A stretch of 64,000 nucleotides of DNA. Source: Bacillota bacterium. Lineage in GTDB: Bacteria > Bacillota > SHA-98 > UBA4971. The notes below the pieces were generated by a model. That model had not been told where the DNA came from and did no database searches. It saw nothing but the letters and a program-made list of their open reading frames with translations. Position numbers and translations under genes: made by a program. Positions 9,091 to 16,023 of this stretch are shown piece by piece. The DNA is taken from the NCBI GenBank assembly GCA_014360195.1, contig JACIXY010000002.1, positions 69,986 through 133,985 of the forward strand. The letters are read 5' to 3'. Each line of letters starts with the position of its first letter. The first letter of the stretch is position 1.

Positions 9091-9897
9091 CTAACCCAGC
9101 ACGAATCGGGACATGGCCTCCGCCACGCCGTCGCCGCTCTCACCCTCGGTAACGTAGTTCGCAGCCTTCTTGACCTCATCGGCGGCGTTCCTGACCGCGA
9201 CCCCAATCCCAGCGTACTCAAGCATCGATATGTCATTCTCGCTGTCGCCCAGCGCCATTACCTCGTTCCGAGAAACGCCGAGGTGCCGGGCGAGGATGGC
9301 GAGAGCCGACCCCTTGGATACGTCGGCAGCGGTGAACTCAACGTAGCGCGGCATAGAGCGGACCACATGGAGGCGATCGCCGAAACGCGCTTTGAACTCG
9401 GGCAAGCGTCGGTCCACGTCCTCCTTCGAGGCAATTATGAGGAGCTTCGTGGGGGCGCGATTCACGAAGGCGTCGAGGTCGCCGACGGCCACGGCCTCGA
9501 CCTTTGCATGAGCCATGTACGAGAGCGCCTCTTCGTCGTAACGCTCGACGTACAGGGTGTCATCCATATACACGTTGAGGTGAAGGCCCTCCTGTTGTGC
9601 GTAGGCCACGACCTCCCTTGCCTGCTCCAGGGACACAGGCCTGTGGCTTATGACTTCGTGCGTCTTTGCCGCCTTGATGAGCGCGCCGTCGTACGTGATG
9701 AGGGGGGCGTCGATCCCGAGTTCCTCCGCGAAGGGAGCGGTGGCCCGGAACATCCGCCCGCTTGCAAGGGTGACTATGCAACCTGCCTCGGCGGCCGCCC
9801 GTATGGCAGCCTTGGTGCGGTCCTTGATCTTAAGGTCGCTTCCTATGAGAGTGAAATCGACGTCGATCGCAACAAGCCTTATTCCGATCTCAACCAC
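9091..9897 (-). CDS. Cof-type HAD-superfamily hydrolase
   Basis: Predicted cytoplasmic phosphatase acting on a small phosphorylated metabolite; the substrate is not predictable. The 268 residues have the Cof (class IIB) layout: motif I AIDVDFTLI near residue 10, motif II SGR near 46, a central cap domain, then VSKGSAL (motif III Lys) and ALGDSENDISML (motif IV). Motif I reads DVDFT where the family usually has DxDGT, so the Gly is replaced by a bulky Phe. Both aspartates are kept, so activity is plausible. The GTG start has only a weak ribosome site. It follows the yvl-like operon by about 70 nt and may be co-transcribed. Confidence 0.9.
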   Translation of the reverse strand: MVEIGIRLVAIDVDFTLIGSDLKIKDRTKAAIRAAAEAGCIVTLASGRMFRATAPFAEELGIDAPLITYDGALIKAAKTHEVISHRPVSLEQAREVVAYAQQEGLHLNVYMDDTLYVERYDEEALSYMAHAKVEAVAVGDLDAFVNRAPTKLLIIASKEDVDRRLPEFKARFGDRLHVVRSMPRYVEFTAADVSKGSALAILARHLGVSRNEVMALGDSENDISMLEYAGIGVAVRNAADEVKKAANYVTEGESGDGVAEAMSRFVLG

Positions 9898-9969
9898 CCC
9901 GCCTGGGGCGAGCGGCCAGGTTGCCGCCCCGCCCTTGGTCCATTTCCTGATTCATTTTCTGCTCGTCTT

Positions 9970-10332
9970 CTATTCATCAGATCGGTCGCGCACCAGGAAG
10001 CTCAGGACGCTGCTACCGATGGAAAGCAAGATGGAGGCCAGGACGGCGGGCCAGAAGCCAGCTATGTAAAAGCCCCCCACCAAGCTCGCAACGAGCCATA
10101 GCATGAGCCCGTTGATGACGAATGTGAAAAGCCCGAGCGTGAGCACCTGGATCGGCAGCGACAGGATGATGAGGACCGGCCGTATCAGGGCGTTTACGAT
10201 CCCGAGCACGAACGCGGCGACGAGCGCCGGCAGAACGCCACTCACCTGGACCGCCGGCCCCATGATGTATGGGATCAGCAGCAGTATGACTGCGTTTATG
10301 AGGCATCTCACTAGAAAACCTTTCGCGGGCAA
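9970..10332 (-). CDS. four-helix membrane protein, YvlD / phage-holin family 4
   Basis: Small integral membrane protein of about 120 residues with four hydrophobic helices and the family-typical NALIRPVLIILSLPIQVLTLGLFTFVINGLMLW stretch (described here by its start and end: NALIRP through NGLML). Members include Bacillus YvlD, the last gene of the yvlABCD envelope-stress operon. The TTG at 10332 is preceded by GGAAGGGG at 9 nt; a GTG at 10311 is the alternative. Longer readings add a non-hydrophobic Cys-rich leader and are unlikely. Biochemical function is unknown. Its place at the end of the DUF2089-DUF4097-SHOCT series supports the yvl assignment. Confidence 0.85.
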   Translation of the reverse strand: MPAKGFLVRCLINAVILLLIPYIMGPAVQVSGVLPALVAAFVLGIVNALIRPVLIILSLPIQVLTLGLFTFVINGLMLWLVASLVGGFYIAGFWPAVLASILLSIGSSVLSFLVRDRSDE

Positions 10333-10454
10333 GGCTTCATCCCCCTTCCGGCGTGCGGAACAAGCGGGTTGCCCGAAAGCGGAACCGCACACAAGGTCCG
10401 CATTCCGTCTCGTACCGCCGACGCTGCATTCCGCACAGACCTCGCAACTCACAC

Positions 10455-11003
10455 TTAGACGAGCCGAACCGCTATTTCAGTTCCGCTGGATCCCTCGGAC
10501 ACCTCGACCAGTGTGAACCCCCCCTGGTACCTCAAGGTCCTCACAACCCTGGCAAGGCCGAAGAGCCATGAAGGACCGAATTCGATGGAAAACCGTTCCC
10601 TCTTCCGGCCATGTTCTACTCTGGGGCCCGACGCATCAGCGCAAGAGTCGCAGGCATACGAGCAATGGCCGCCCTCGGCTGCGGCTGCGCCGCGCAGTGA
10701 GTGCCGTCCCTTCCCCAAGTCCACCCGTGCTTTTCGGCAGAGGGCAGGACACAGGAAAAAGAGCACCGACATGAGGTAGCCCGCCGACTCCAGCAGGTCC
10801 TCGAGCACGAAGAGCGGGAAGACGATGGGGATAGCCCCACGCCACCCGGGGAACCGCAGGGTCACCAGCAGAAAACACGAGGGGAATCGCGGCCGGGCTG
10901 GCATACCCGCCGGGCGAGACATCGTTCGGCCCCGCCGCGGGGCAGCCTCACAGACGCGGGCTGCCCCGCCCTTCTTCACGCGTGGTTCAGAGTCACTCGA
11001 CAT
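10455..11003 (-). CDS. hypothetical membrane protein in the yvl-like operon
   Basis: Not recognised. The reading frame continues without interruption from an ATG at 11003, which overlaps the end of the SHOCT-like gene, to a stop 122 nt before the YvlD-like gene. About 182 residues: an Arg-rich start, a hydrophobic stretch around FPSCFLLVTLRFPGW and IPIVFPLFVLEDLLESAGYL, a variable middle, and a protein-like C-terminus containing FSIEFGPSWLFGLARVV and FTLVEVSEGSSGTEIAVRLV. GGAGG lies 3 nt before the ATG, which is close. The internal start may instead be a later GTG. Support is mainly positional: same strand, operon spacing, and a plausible membrane segment between known envelope genes. Confidence 0.5.
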   Translation of the reverse strand: MSSDSEPRVKKGGAARVCEAAPRRGRTMSRPAGMPARPRFPSCFLLVTLRFPGWRGAIPIVFPLFVLEDLLESAGYLMSVLFFLCPALCRKARVDLGKGRHSLRGAAAAEGGHCSYACDSCADASGPRVEHGRKRERFSIEFGPSWLFGLARVVRTLRYQGGFTLVEVSEGSSGTEIAVRLV

Positions 11004-11364
11004 AGACCTCCACCTTCGCCTCGTCGCTATCGATGTCCACGATCTTGCCCATCGTGGCATCCGTGATGCTCGCAAGGATCTCGTCCAGATCGATGTCCTG
11101 TTCCTTGATCTCCTCGGCCACATTCTTTGGTATGAACTTCATCGCCACCTTCGCAAGGGCGAGCGGGATGTTGACGTTCACCTTGGTGTTGTCCTCGGCA
11201 TCAAAAACGCGCACCCGCAGCATCTTCGCGGGCCTGCCCGCGCCCGCCCCGCCGGGCTGCCCGGGCACCGAGCTTTCCAGGGCCTCGAGGAGCTTGAGCC
11301 CCTCGTCCACGGAGATCTTCCCTTCCTGAACCATCGTCAGTATCTGTCTCTTCTCATCGATCAT
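10993..11364 (-). CDS. SHOCT-like domain protein
   Basis: 123-residue protein. The N-terminus MIDEKRQILTMVQEGKISVDE and following LKLLEAL form the helix-turn-helix-like SHOCT-like segment also found at the start of the neighbouring DUF4097 protein. A Gly/Pro-rich linker follows, then a compact domain containing LRVRVFDAEDNTKVNVNIPL and an acidic C-terminus. I chose the ATG at 11364 because GAGGAGG lies 9 nt upstream; the earlier in-frame codon would sit inside that site. SHOCT domains are thought to aid oligomerisation or membrane recruitment (family knowledge, weak). Part of the yvl-like operon. Confidence 0.82.
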   Translation of the reverse strand: MIDEKRQILTMVQEGKISVDEGLKLLEALESSVPGQPGGAGAGRPAKMLRVRVFDAEDNTKVNVNIPLALAKVAMKFIPKNVAEEIKEQDIDLDEILASITDATMGKIVDIDSDEAKVEVYVE

Positions 11365-11414
11365 CGTGATCGTCCTCCTCAACCTCCAGAATGGGTCCGG
11401 CCACCATCCGACGA

Positions 11415-12974
11415 TCAGGCTTGCGACTCCGACTCGGGCAGACCCGGCGTACCCGGCGCGCCGGGCGCACCCGGCATACCCGACGTGTCAGGCGTATGCG
11501 GAGGCACGTCCTGCCCTGAGCCATCGGCAACGGCACCCGCTCCGATGATTGTTATGGAGCCGTTCGACGTCTCCGCCTTGATCCGCAACTTGTTGGCTCT
11601 TGCTTCGTATTCGGCAGTCGAGGCCACGATCTCCTTGTGTCCCATGGACCTCGTGTTCACCTGGTATACGAGGTTCGGCAGATCGACGTGAATACCTCCG
11701 TGCGAGGTCTCAGCTTCTATAGAATAGCCGACATCGCCAGATGCGGCAAGCTGAACCTCTATGGACCCGTTGGACGTTTCAAGCTCATAAACGGCGTTGC
11801 CTGCGGGCCTGGCGGGAGCCACGAAGATGCTCCCGTTCGAGGTCTCTGCAACCAGCTTCTTCGCGGCCCCCTTGCACTGGATGCGACCGTTGGACGTCTC
11901 GAGCTTGGCGACGACAGCCCTGGCGCCGTCAAGATCGATTCGACCGTTGGACGTCTCCACCTCGATGGTCCCGCACTCCAGCGTACCGACCTCGACCTTG
12001 CCGTTGGACGTCTCAAGGTCCAGGTCGTACTGGAAGCCTCGCGGAAGCTGAATCGTGAGCGCCGCCCCGCTCACCACCTTCCCGCCGCTGCAGTCGATCC
12101 TGAGCCGGCCTGGACCAGTCTCGTACTCGATGGAGTCCTCCAGCCGGGCCTGGGCAGCGCCGGGGTCGCCCGCCGCGCCTCTCACTCGTGCCCGGATCTC
12201 CACGCGGAACCCCGGGCCGTCCCACGGCTCGATGGTGATGCCGCCGTTGGACGTGGTAGCTTCTATGGTCACCCTGTTGACCTTTGCGTCGAAACTGCCC
12301 TCGAAGGTCTTCTTCACCCTAACCCCCGGGGCGAAGGCGCCCAAAAACGGCTCGGTGAAGGCCTCCACCCAGGCCGATGGCTCACCCCATCTAAACCGCA
12401 GATGGGGCTGGGAGAAATCCTCACCGAGCTTTTCCGCAGCGCGTTCCTTCGCACGCATGGCGCGCTCTATAGCGCGCTCCTTCTCCTTCATCGCCCTCTC
12501 TACAGTCTTCTCGATGCGCTCCGCGAGGCTCTCGAGGGCCGGGCCGTAGGAAGCTTCAGCGAGATGCGCCAGTTTGTCCGCGAGGGCGCGGATCTTGGCG
12601 AAGTCCGGCCCATGTCCAACGGTCCCCCACGCCCTGCCGCCTTCGTCAGCGTCGCGTCCTTCCGTTCCGGCGGCATCCCCAGTAGCAGCACCTGCGTCTG
12701 CGCCAGCGCCTGCACCCGCACCTGCACGTGCGTGTGCACCTGCGCCAGCGCCTGCGCCAGCGCAGGCGCCAGTAGCATCTTTTCGCTCTTCGCCGGTCTG
12801 CCCCGCTTCCCTGGCAGCCTCCCGAAGCCCGGGACTGCCCTCCCCGCCTTCGCAAGGGGCACCCTCCTCACCCTCCACCGCCTCGTCCAGGGCATCGATA
12901 AGAGCCGCGGCCTCCTCGCTCGTGATCTTGCCCTCTTCAAGCATCTTCAGGATCATCATGTGCTCTTCCCGCAC
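11415..12974 (-). CDS. DUF4097 beta-helix protein with SHOCT-like N-terminus (YvlB-like)
   Basis: 519 residues. An N-terminal SHOCT-like segment (MILKMLEEGKITSEEAAALI) is followed by an Ala/Gly dipeptide-rich tract (about residues 70-110), a charged helical region with repeated MKEKERAIERAM-type heptads, and a right-handed parallel beta-helix region with eight turns marked by a TSNG or TSHG motif (mostly ETSNG) followed by a hydrophobic strand. The C-terminus carries a short collagen-like GAPGAPGTPG tract. I chose the GTG at 12974, with GGGAGG 7 nt upstream. DUF4097 proteins such as YvlB and LiaG occur in cell-envelope stress operons. Role here: envelope or membrane-surface scaffold (inference). 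Confidence 0.88.
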   Translation of the reverse strand: MREEHMMILKMLEEGKITSEEAAALIDALDEAVEGEEGAPCEGGEGSPGLREAAREAGQTGEERKDATGACAGAGAGAGAHARAGAGAGAGADAGAATGDAAGTEGRDADEGGRAWGTVGHGPDFAKIRALADKLAHLAEASYGPALESLAERIEKTVERAMKEKERAIERAMRAKERAAEKLGEDFSQPHLRFRWGEPSAWVEAFTEPFLGAFAPGVRVKKTFEGSFDAKVNRVTIEATTSNGGITIEPWDGPGFRVEIRARVRGAAGDPGAAQARLEDSIEYETGPGRLRIDCSGGKVVSGAALTIQLPRGFQYDLDLETSNGKVEVGTLECGTIEVETSNGRIDLDGARAVVAKLETSNGRIQCKGAAKKLVAETSNGSIFVAPARPAGNAVYELETSNGSIEVQLAASGDVGYSIEAETSHGGIHVDLPNLVYQVNTRSMGHKEIVASTAEYEARANKLRIKAETSNGSITIIGAGAVADGSGQDVPPHTPDTSGMPGAPGAPGTPGLPESESQA

Positions 12975-13011
12975 GATGCTCCCTCCCTCTGGGTTGCCGA
13001 TTGGCAGAACG

Positions 13012-13395
13012 TCATCGCTGCTTGAGAAGCTTGATCGCTTCTTCCGCATGTATCTCGCCCTTTGCGAGCGAGTCCAGGATTCCCTTACGCCTTGCGGCGG
13101 TCTGCGCCTCATCCTCCTTCTCGCGCTCTACGGGGTAGCCGAGGGCCTGGATGATCGCGTCAAGCCGGCCCCGGACTGTAGGATATGACACGCCGAGTTC
13201 CCTCTCCACTTCCTTGATGTTGCCGCGAGACTTGATGAAGATCTCCACGAAGTCCTTCTGCTCGTTGGAAAGCTGACAGAACTTGCATGTCTCGAACCGG
13301 CCTTCTATAGAGGTCTCGCACCTCGGACACGACAGCCTCGTCACGTCGAAGGCTTCCCCGCATACAGGGCATCTACCCAGCGCCCTTCGTCTCAT
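13012..13395 (-). CDS. DUF2089 family zinc-ribbon/HTH regulator
   Basis: 127-residue predicted transcription regulator. Three CxxC pairs (CPVC, CPRC, CKFC) in the first 45 residues form a zinc-ribbon region. A helix-turn-helix follows: a sigma-70-region-4-like segment with IKSRGNIKEVERELGVSYP and TVRGRLDAII. The C-terminus repeats the ILDSLAKGEIHAEEAIKLL motif, which resembles the SHOCT-like segments of the next two genes. I chose the ATG at 13395 because GAAGGGAG lies upstream; the longer reading adds a leader overlapping the promoter. It heads the operon and probably autoregulates it (inference). Confidence 0.9.
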   Translation of the reverse strand: MRRRALGRCPVCGEAFDVTRLSCPRCETSIEGRFETCKFCQLSNEQKDFVEIFIKSRGNIKEVERELGVSYPTVRGRLDAIIQALGYPVEREKEDEAQTAARRKGILDSLAKGEIHAEEAIKLLKQR

Positions 13396-13455
13396 AGTCT
13401 CACTCCCTTCAATATCGTCAATCGTACCCTTAATCATCTTAAGCTCGTTATTAAC

Positions 13456-13484
13456 ATCATAGATCCACCTGGTTCACCTGTCAA
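13456..13484 (-). promoter_or_regulatory. sigma-A promoter of the DUF2089-DUF4097 operon
   Basis: Perfect TTGACA (13479-13484), 17-nt spacer, then TATGAT (13456-13461) on the minus strand. Transcription would start near 13449, about 55 nt before the DUF2089 start codon. One of the best promoter matches in the window. Confidence 0.8.
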
Positions 13485-13612
13485 TAAGTCCCCTGATCTT
13501 TTTTCTCGTAACCCCCCTGGCAGTCCCTTGAGGCAGGTCGCACATTGCTGAATCGACAACACACCATACGAAAAAGTCACAATGTGTTCGGCAGGAAATT
13601 CGGGGCATGTAT

Positions 13613-13626
13613 CGAATGTATGTTCG
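13613..13626. promoter_or_regulatory. LexA/DinR (SOS) box upstream of uvrB
   Basis: CGAATGTATGTTCG matches the Bacillus-type LexA consensus CGAACRNRYGTTYG at 13 of 14 positions (T for C at position 5). It sits in the 476-nt divergent region between uvrB and the DUF2089 operon, 246 nt before the uvrB start. On the minus strand it falls exactly in the 17-nt spacer of a weak TTGCTG/TACATG promoter pointing at the DUF2089 operon. Confidence 0.7.
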
Positions 13627-13697
13627 CGCAGCAAGAGGCAATACTGCTATATGCTGGGCACGCTCAGGTGGAAGGCAAGGCGGCAGGGCCGATGACG

Positions 13698-13726
13698 TTG
13701 CGCATGCGGCACAGCTGTCTTAGAAT
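13698..13726 (+). promoter_or_regulatory. candidate promoter of uvrB
   Basis: TTGCGC (13698-13703), 17-nt spacer, TAGAAT (13721-13726, one mismatch to TATAAT) on the plus strand, about 145 nt before the uvrB start. The LexA box is 72 nt upstream of the -35, so repression would need looping or a second promoter. Confidence 0.5.
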
Positions 13727-13871
13727 TGTACAGTGGGATGACGGAGGCTGGCGCGGGCGGCATTCGCATGACAGGTGCTTGACGGTCGCACGCGAGTGAC
13801 GGCTAAGTGCGGGGGCACCGTCGACGGCCGGTTCGGAGCGCGAGCCACCGTAAGGGGGCAGTACGCTGGAA

Positions 13872-15917
13872 GTGAACGAGTTCAAGCTCAGAACCGATCT
13901 GAAACCCAAGGGTGACCAGCCCAGGGCCGCGCGGGAGCTCGCGGAGGGCATAAGGGCCGGCTACAGGTATCAGACGCTCCTTGGGGCCACGGGCACCGGG
14001 AAGACGTTCACGGATGCCCTCGTGATCCAGGAGGTGCAGAAGCCCACGCTGGTGATCGCCCACAACAAGACGCTCGCGGCGCAGCTATGTAGCGAGTTTC
14101 GGGCGCTCTTCCCAGAGAACGCCGTCGAATACTTCGTGAGCTACTATGACTACTACCAGCCGGAGGCGTACATCCCGCAGACCGACACCTACATCGAGAA
14201 GGACTCGTCCATAAACGACGAGATCGACCGGCTGCGGCACGCCGCGACGAGCGCCCTGTTCGAGCGGCGCGACGTCATAATCGTGGCGAGCGTCTCGTGC
14301 ATATATGGTCTCGGGTCGCCCGAAGACTACAAGAACCTGACGCTGATGCTTCGCCGGGGCAGTGAAGCCGACAGGGACGCCGTCCTGAGGAAGCTCGTAA
14401 GCATTCAGTATGCGCGGAACGACATCGGGTTCACGCGGGGCACCTTCAGGGTCCGGGGCGACGTGGTGGAGATAATCCCGGCTTACGGCGAGAACGCCAT
14501 CAGGATAGAGTTCTTCGGAGACGAGATCGATCGTATCCTCGAAGTGGACGTGCTCACCGGCGAGGTAGTCCGAGACAGGGACTCGGTGACGATCTTCCCG
14601 GCCACGCACTTCATCACCAGCGACGAGAAGCTGAAGCGCGCGCTTGTCAGCATCGAGCAGGAGCTGGAGGAGCGGCTCGCCGAGCTTCGCGCTGCCGGGA
14701 AGCTGCTCGAGGCCCAAAGACTCGAGCAACGGACCCGCTACGATTTGGAGATGTTAGCCGAAGTGGGCTACTGCCAGGGTATTGAAAACTACTCTCGCCA
14801 TCTCACCGGAAGGCAGCCGGGCGAGCCGCCGGCTACGTTGCTCGATTACTTCCCCGACGACTTCCTCGTGATCGTCGACGAGTCGCACGTGACGCTGCCC
14901 CAGTTGCACGCGATGTACGCGGGCGACCGGTCACGCAAAGAGAACCTGGTTGAGTACGGGTTCAGGCTGCCGTCGGCTTTCGACAACCGCCCGCTCACGT
15001 TCGAGGAGTTCGAACAGCGCGTGAACCAGGTCATCTTCGCGTCTGCAACGCCCGGGCCCTACGAGCTTCGCGTGAGCAGCCAGGTCGTGGAGCAGATCAT
15101 ACGTCCGACCGGGCTGGTCGACCCGGAGGTCGAGGTGCGTCCCGTGAGGAACCAGATAGACGACCTGCTCGCCGAGATCCGTGCGCGGGTGGACGCCGGC
15201 GAGCGCGTCCTGGTGACGACCCTCACGAAGAAAATGGCCGAGGACCTCACCGACTACCTGGTGGACGTCGGTGTAAAGGCTCGGTACCTCCACTCCGAGA
15301 TCGACACCCTGGAGCGCGTGGAGATCCTGCGGGACCTGCGGCTCGGCGACTTCGATGTCCTCGTCGGCATAAACCTGCTGCGCGAGGGTCTGGACCTGCC
15401 CGAGGTGTCCCTCGTAGCGATCCTCGACGCCGACAAGGAAGGCTACCTGCGCTCCGAGACATCGCTCATCCAAACCATCGGGCGGGCCGCGCGCAACGTC
15501 CACGGCAAGGTGATCATGTATGCCGACACCATGACCCAGTCCATGCGGCGCGCCATCGACGAGACCAACAGGCGGCGCAGGATACAGATGGAGTACAACG
15601 AGCGCCACGGCATAACCCCCGAGTCCATCAAGAAGGCTGTCCACGACATCGCGGAGTTCGCGAGGGCCGCCGAGGAGAGGCCCGCATACAGGGCTGCGGC
15701 CCAGGCCGTGGCCATGGCCGGGGATCGGACCGGGTCGGAGGCTGGTGCGTCCAGGGCCGAGGCCGAAGCGGTGGAGAGGATGTCCGACAAGGAGCTTGCG
15801 GCGTTCATCCGCACCCTCGAGGACGAGATGCGCAGGGCGGCGCAGGCGCTTGAGTTCGAGCGTGCTGCAGAGCTACGCGACAGGATTCGCGCCCTCAGGC
15901 GCCGGTTCGCGTCCTAA
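13872..15917 (+). CDS. uvrB: excinuclease ABC subunit B
   Basis: DNA-damage-verifying helicase-like subunit of nucleotide excision repair. 681 residues with Walker A GATGTGKT (39-46), the beta-hairpin region [20 protein letters not shown] that clamps damaged DNA, the DESH box in [17 protein letters not shown], helicase motif [11 protein letters not shown], and a C-terminal UVR domain ([18 protein letters not shown]) that contacts UvrC. The GTG start at 13872 has AAGGGGG upstream. The last codon and TAA stop lie inside the terminal repeat of an interspersed element, so the C-terminus may have been trimmed or fixed by its insertion. Followed by uvrA and uvrC on the same strand. Confidence 0.98.
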   Translation: MNEFKLRTDLKPKGDQPRAARELAEGIRAGYRYQTLLGATGTGKTFTDALVIQEVQKPTLVIAHNKTLAAQLCSEFRALFPENAVEYFVSYYDYYQPEAYIPQTDTYIEKDSSINDEIDRLRHAATSALFERRDVIIVASVSCIYGLGSPEDYKNLTLMLRRGSEADRDAVLRKLVSIQYARNDIGFTRGTFRVRGDVVEIIPAYGENAIRIEFFGDEIDRILEVDVLTGEVVRDRDSVTIFPATHFITSDEKLKRALVSIEQELEERLAELRAAGKLLEAQRLEQRTRYDLEMLAEVGYCQGIENYSRHLTGRQPGEPPATLLDYFPDDFLVIVDESHVTLPQLHAMYAGDRSRKENLVEYGFRLPSAFDNRPLTFEEFEQRVNQVIFASATPGPYELRVSSQVVEQIIRPTGLVDPEVEVRPVRNQIDDLLAEIRARVDAGERVLVTTLTKKMAEDLTDYLVDVGVKARYLHSEIDTLERVEILRDLRLGDFDVLVGINLLREGLDLPEVSLVAILDADKEGYLRSETSLIQTIGRAARNVHGKVIMYADTMTQSMRRAIDETNRRRRIQMEYNERHGITPESIKKAVHDIAEFARAAEERPAYRAAAQAVAMAGDRTGSEAGASRAEAEAVERMSDKELAAFIRTLEDEMRRAAQALEFERAAELRDRIRALRRRFAS

Positions 15918-15992
15918 GTGAGGGTGCAGAAATCCTCCCGACTTTTGGGAGGGGTTGCCGGTGACCCAAAGAGAGAGCGCAACACCGGCAGC
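15914..15992. repeat. interspersed inverted-repeat element, copy 3 (truncated, reversed)
   Basis: Begins CTAAGTGAGGGTGC at 15914, so its TAA is the stop codon of uvrB. It then has the CTCCC/GGGAG hairpin and GGGTTGCCGGTGACC...CACCGGCAGCCC, in opposite orientation to copy 1. The far end is missing after about 15992. The remaining 31 nt carry the uvrA ribosome binding site. Confidence 0.8.
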
Positions 15993-16023
15993 CCACCAAG
16001 TGTGTTTTCGGAGGCAACGAAGA

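Noticed and set aside
15955-16023. N-terminal extension of UvrA starting [11 protein letters not shown]
   Set aside because: The same residues appear wherever the interspersed repeat is translated (near 6.4 and 21.1 kb); the GTG at 16024 has a proper ribosome site and gives the usual UvrA start.
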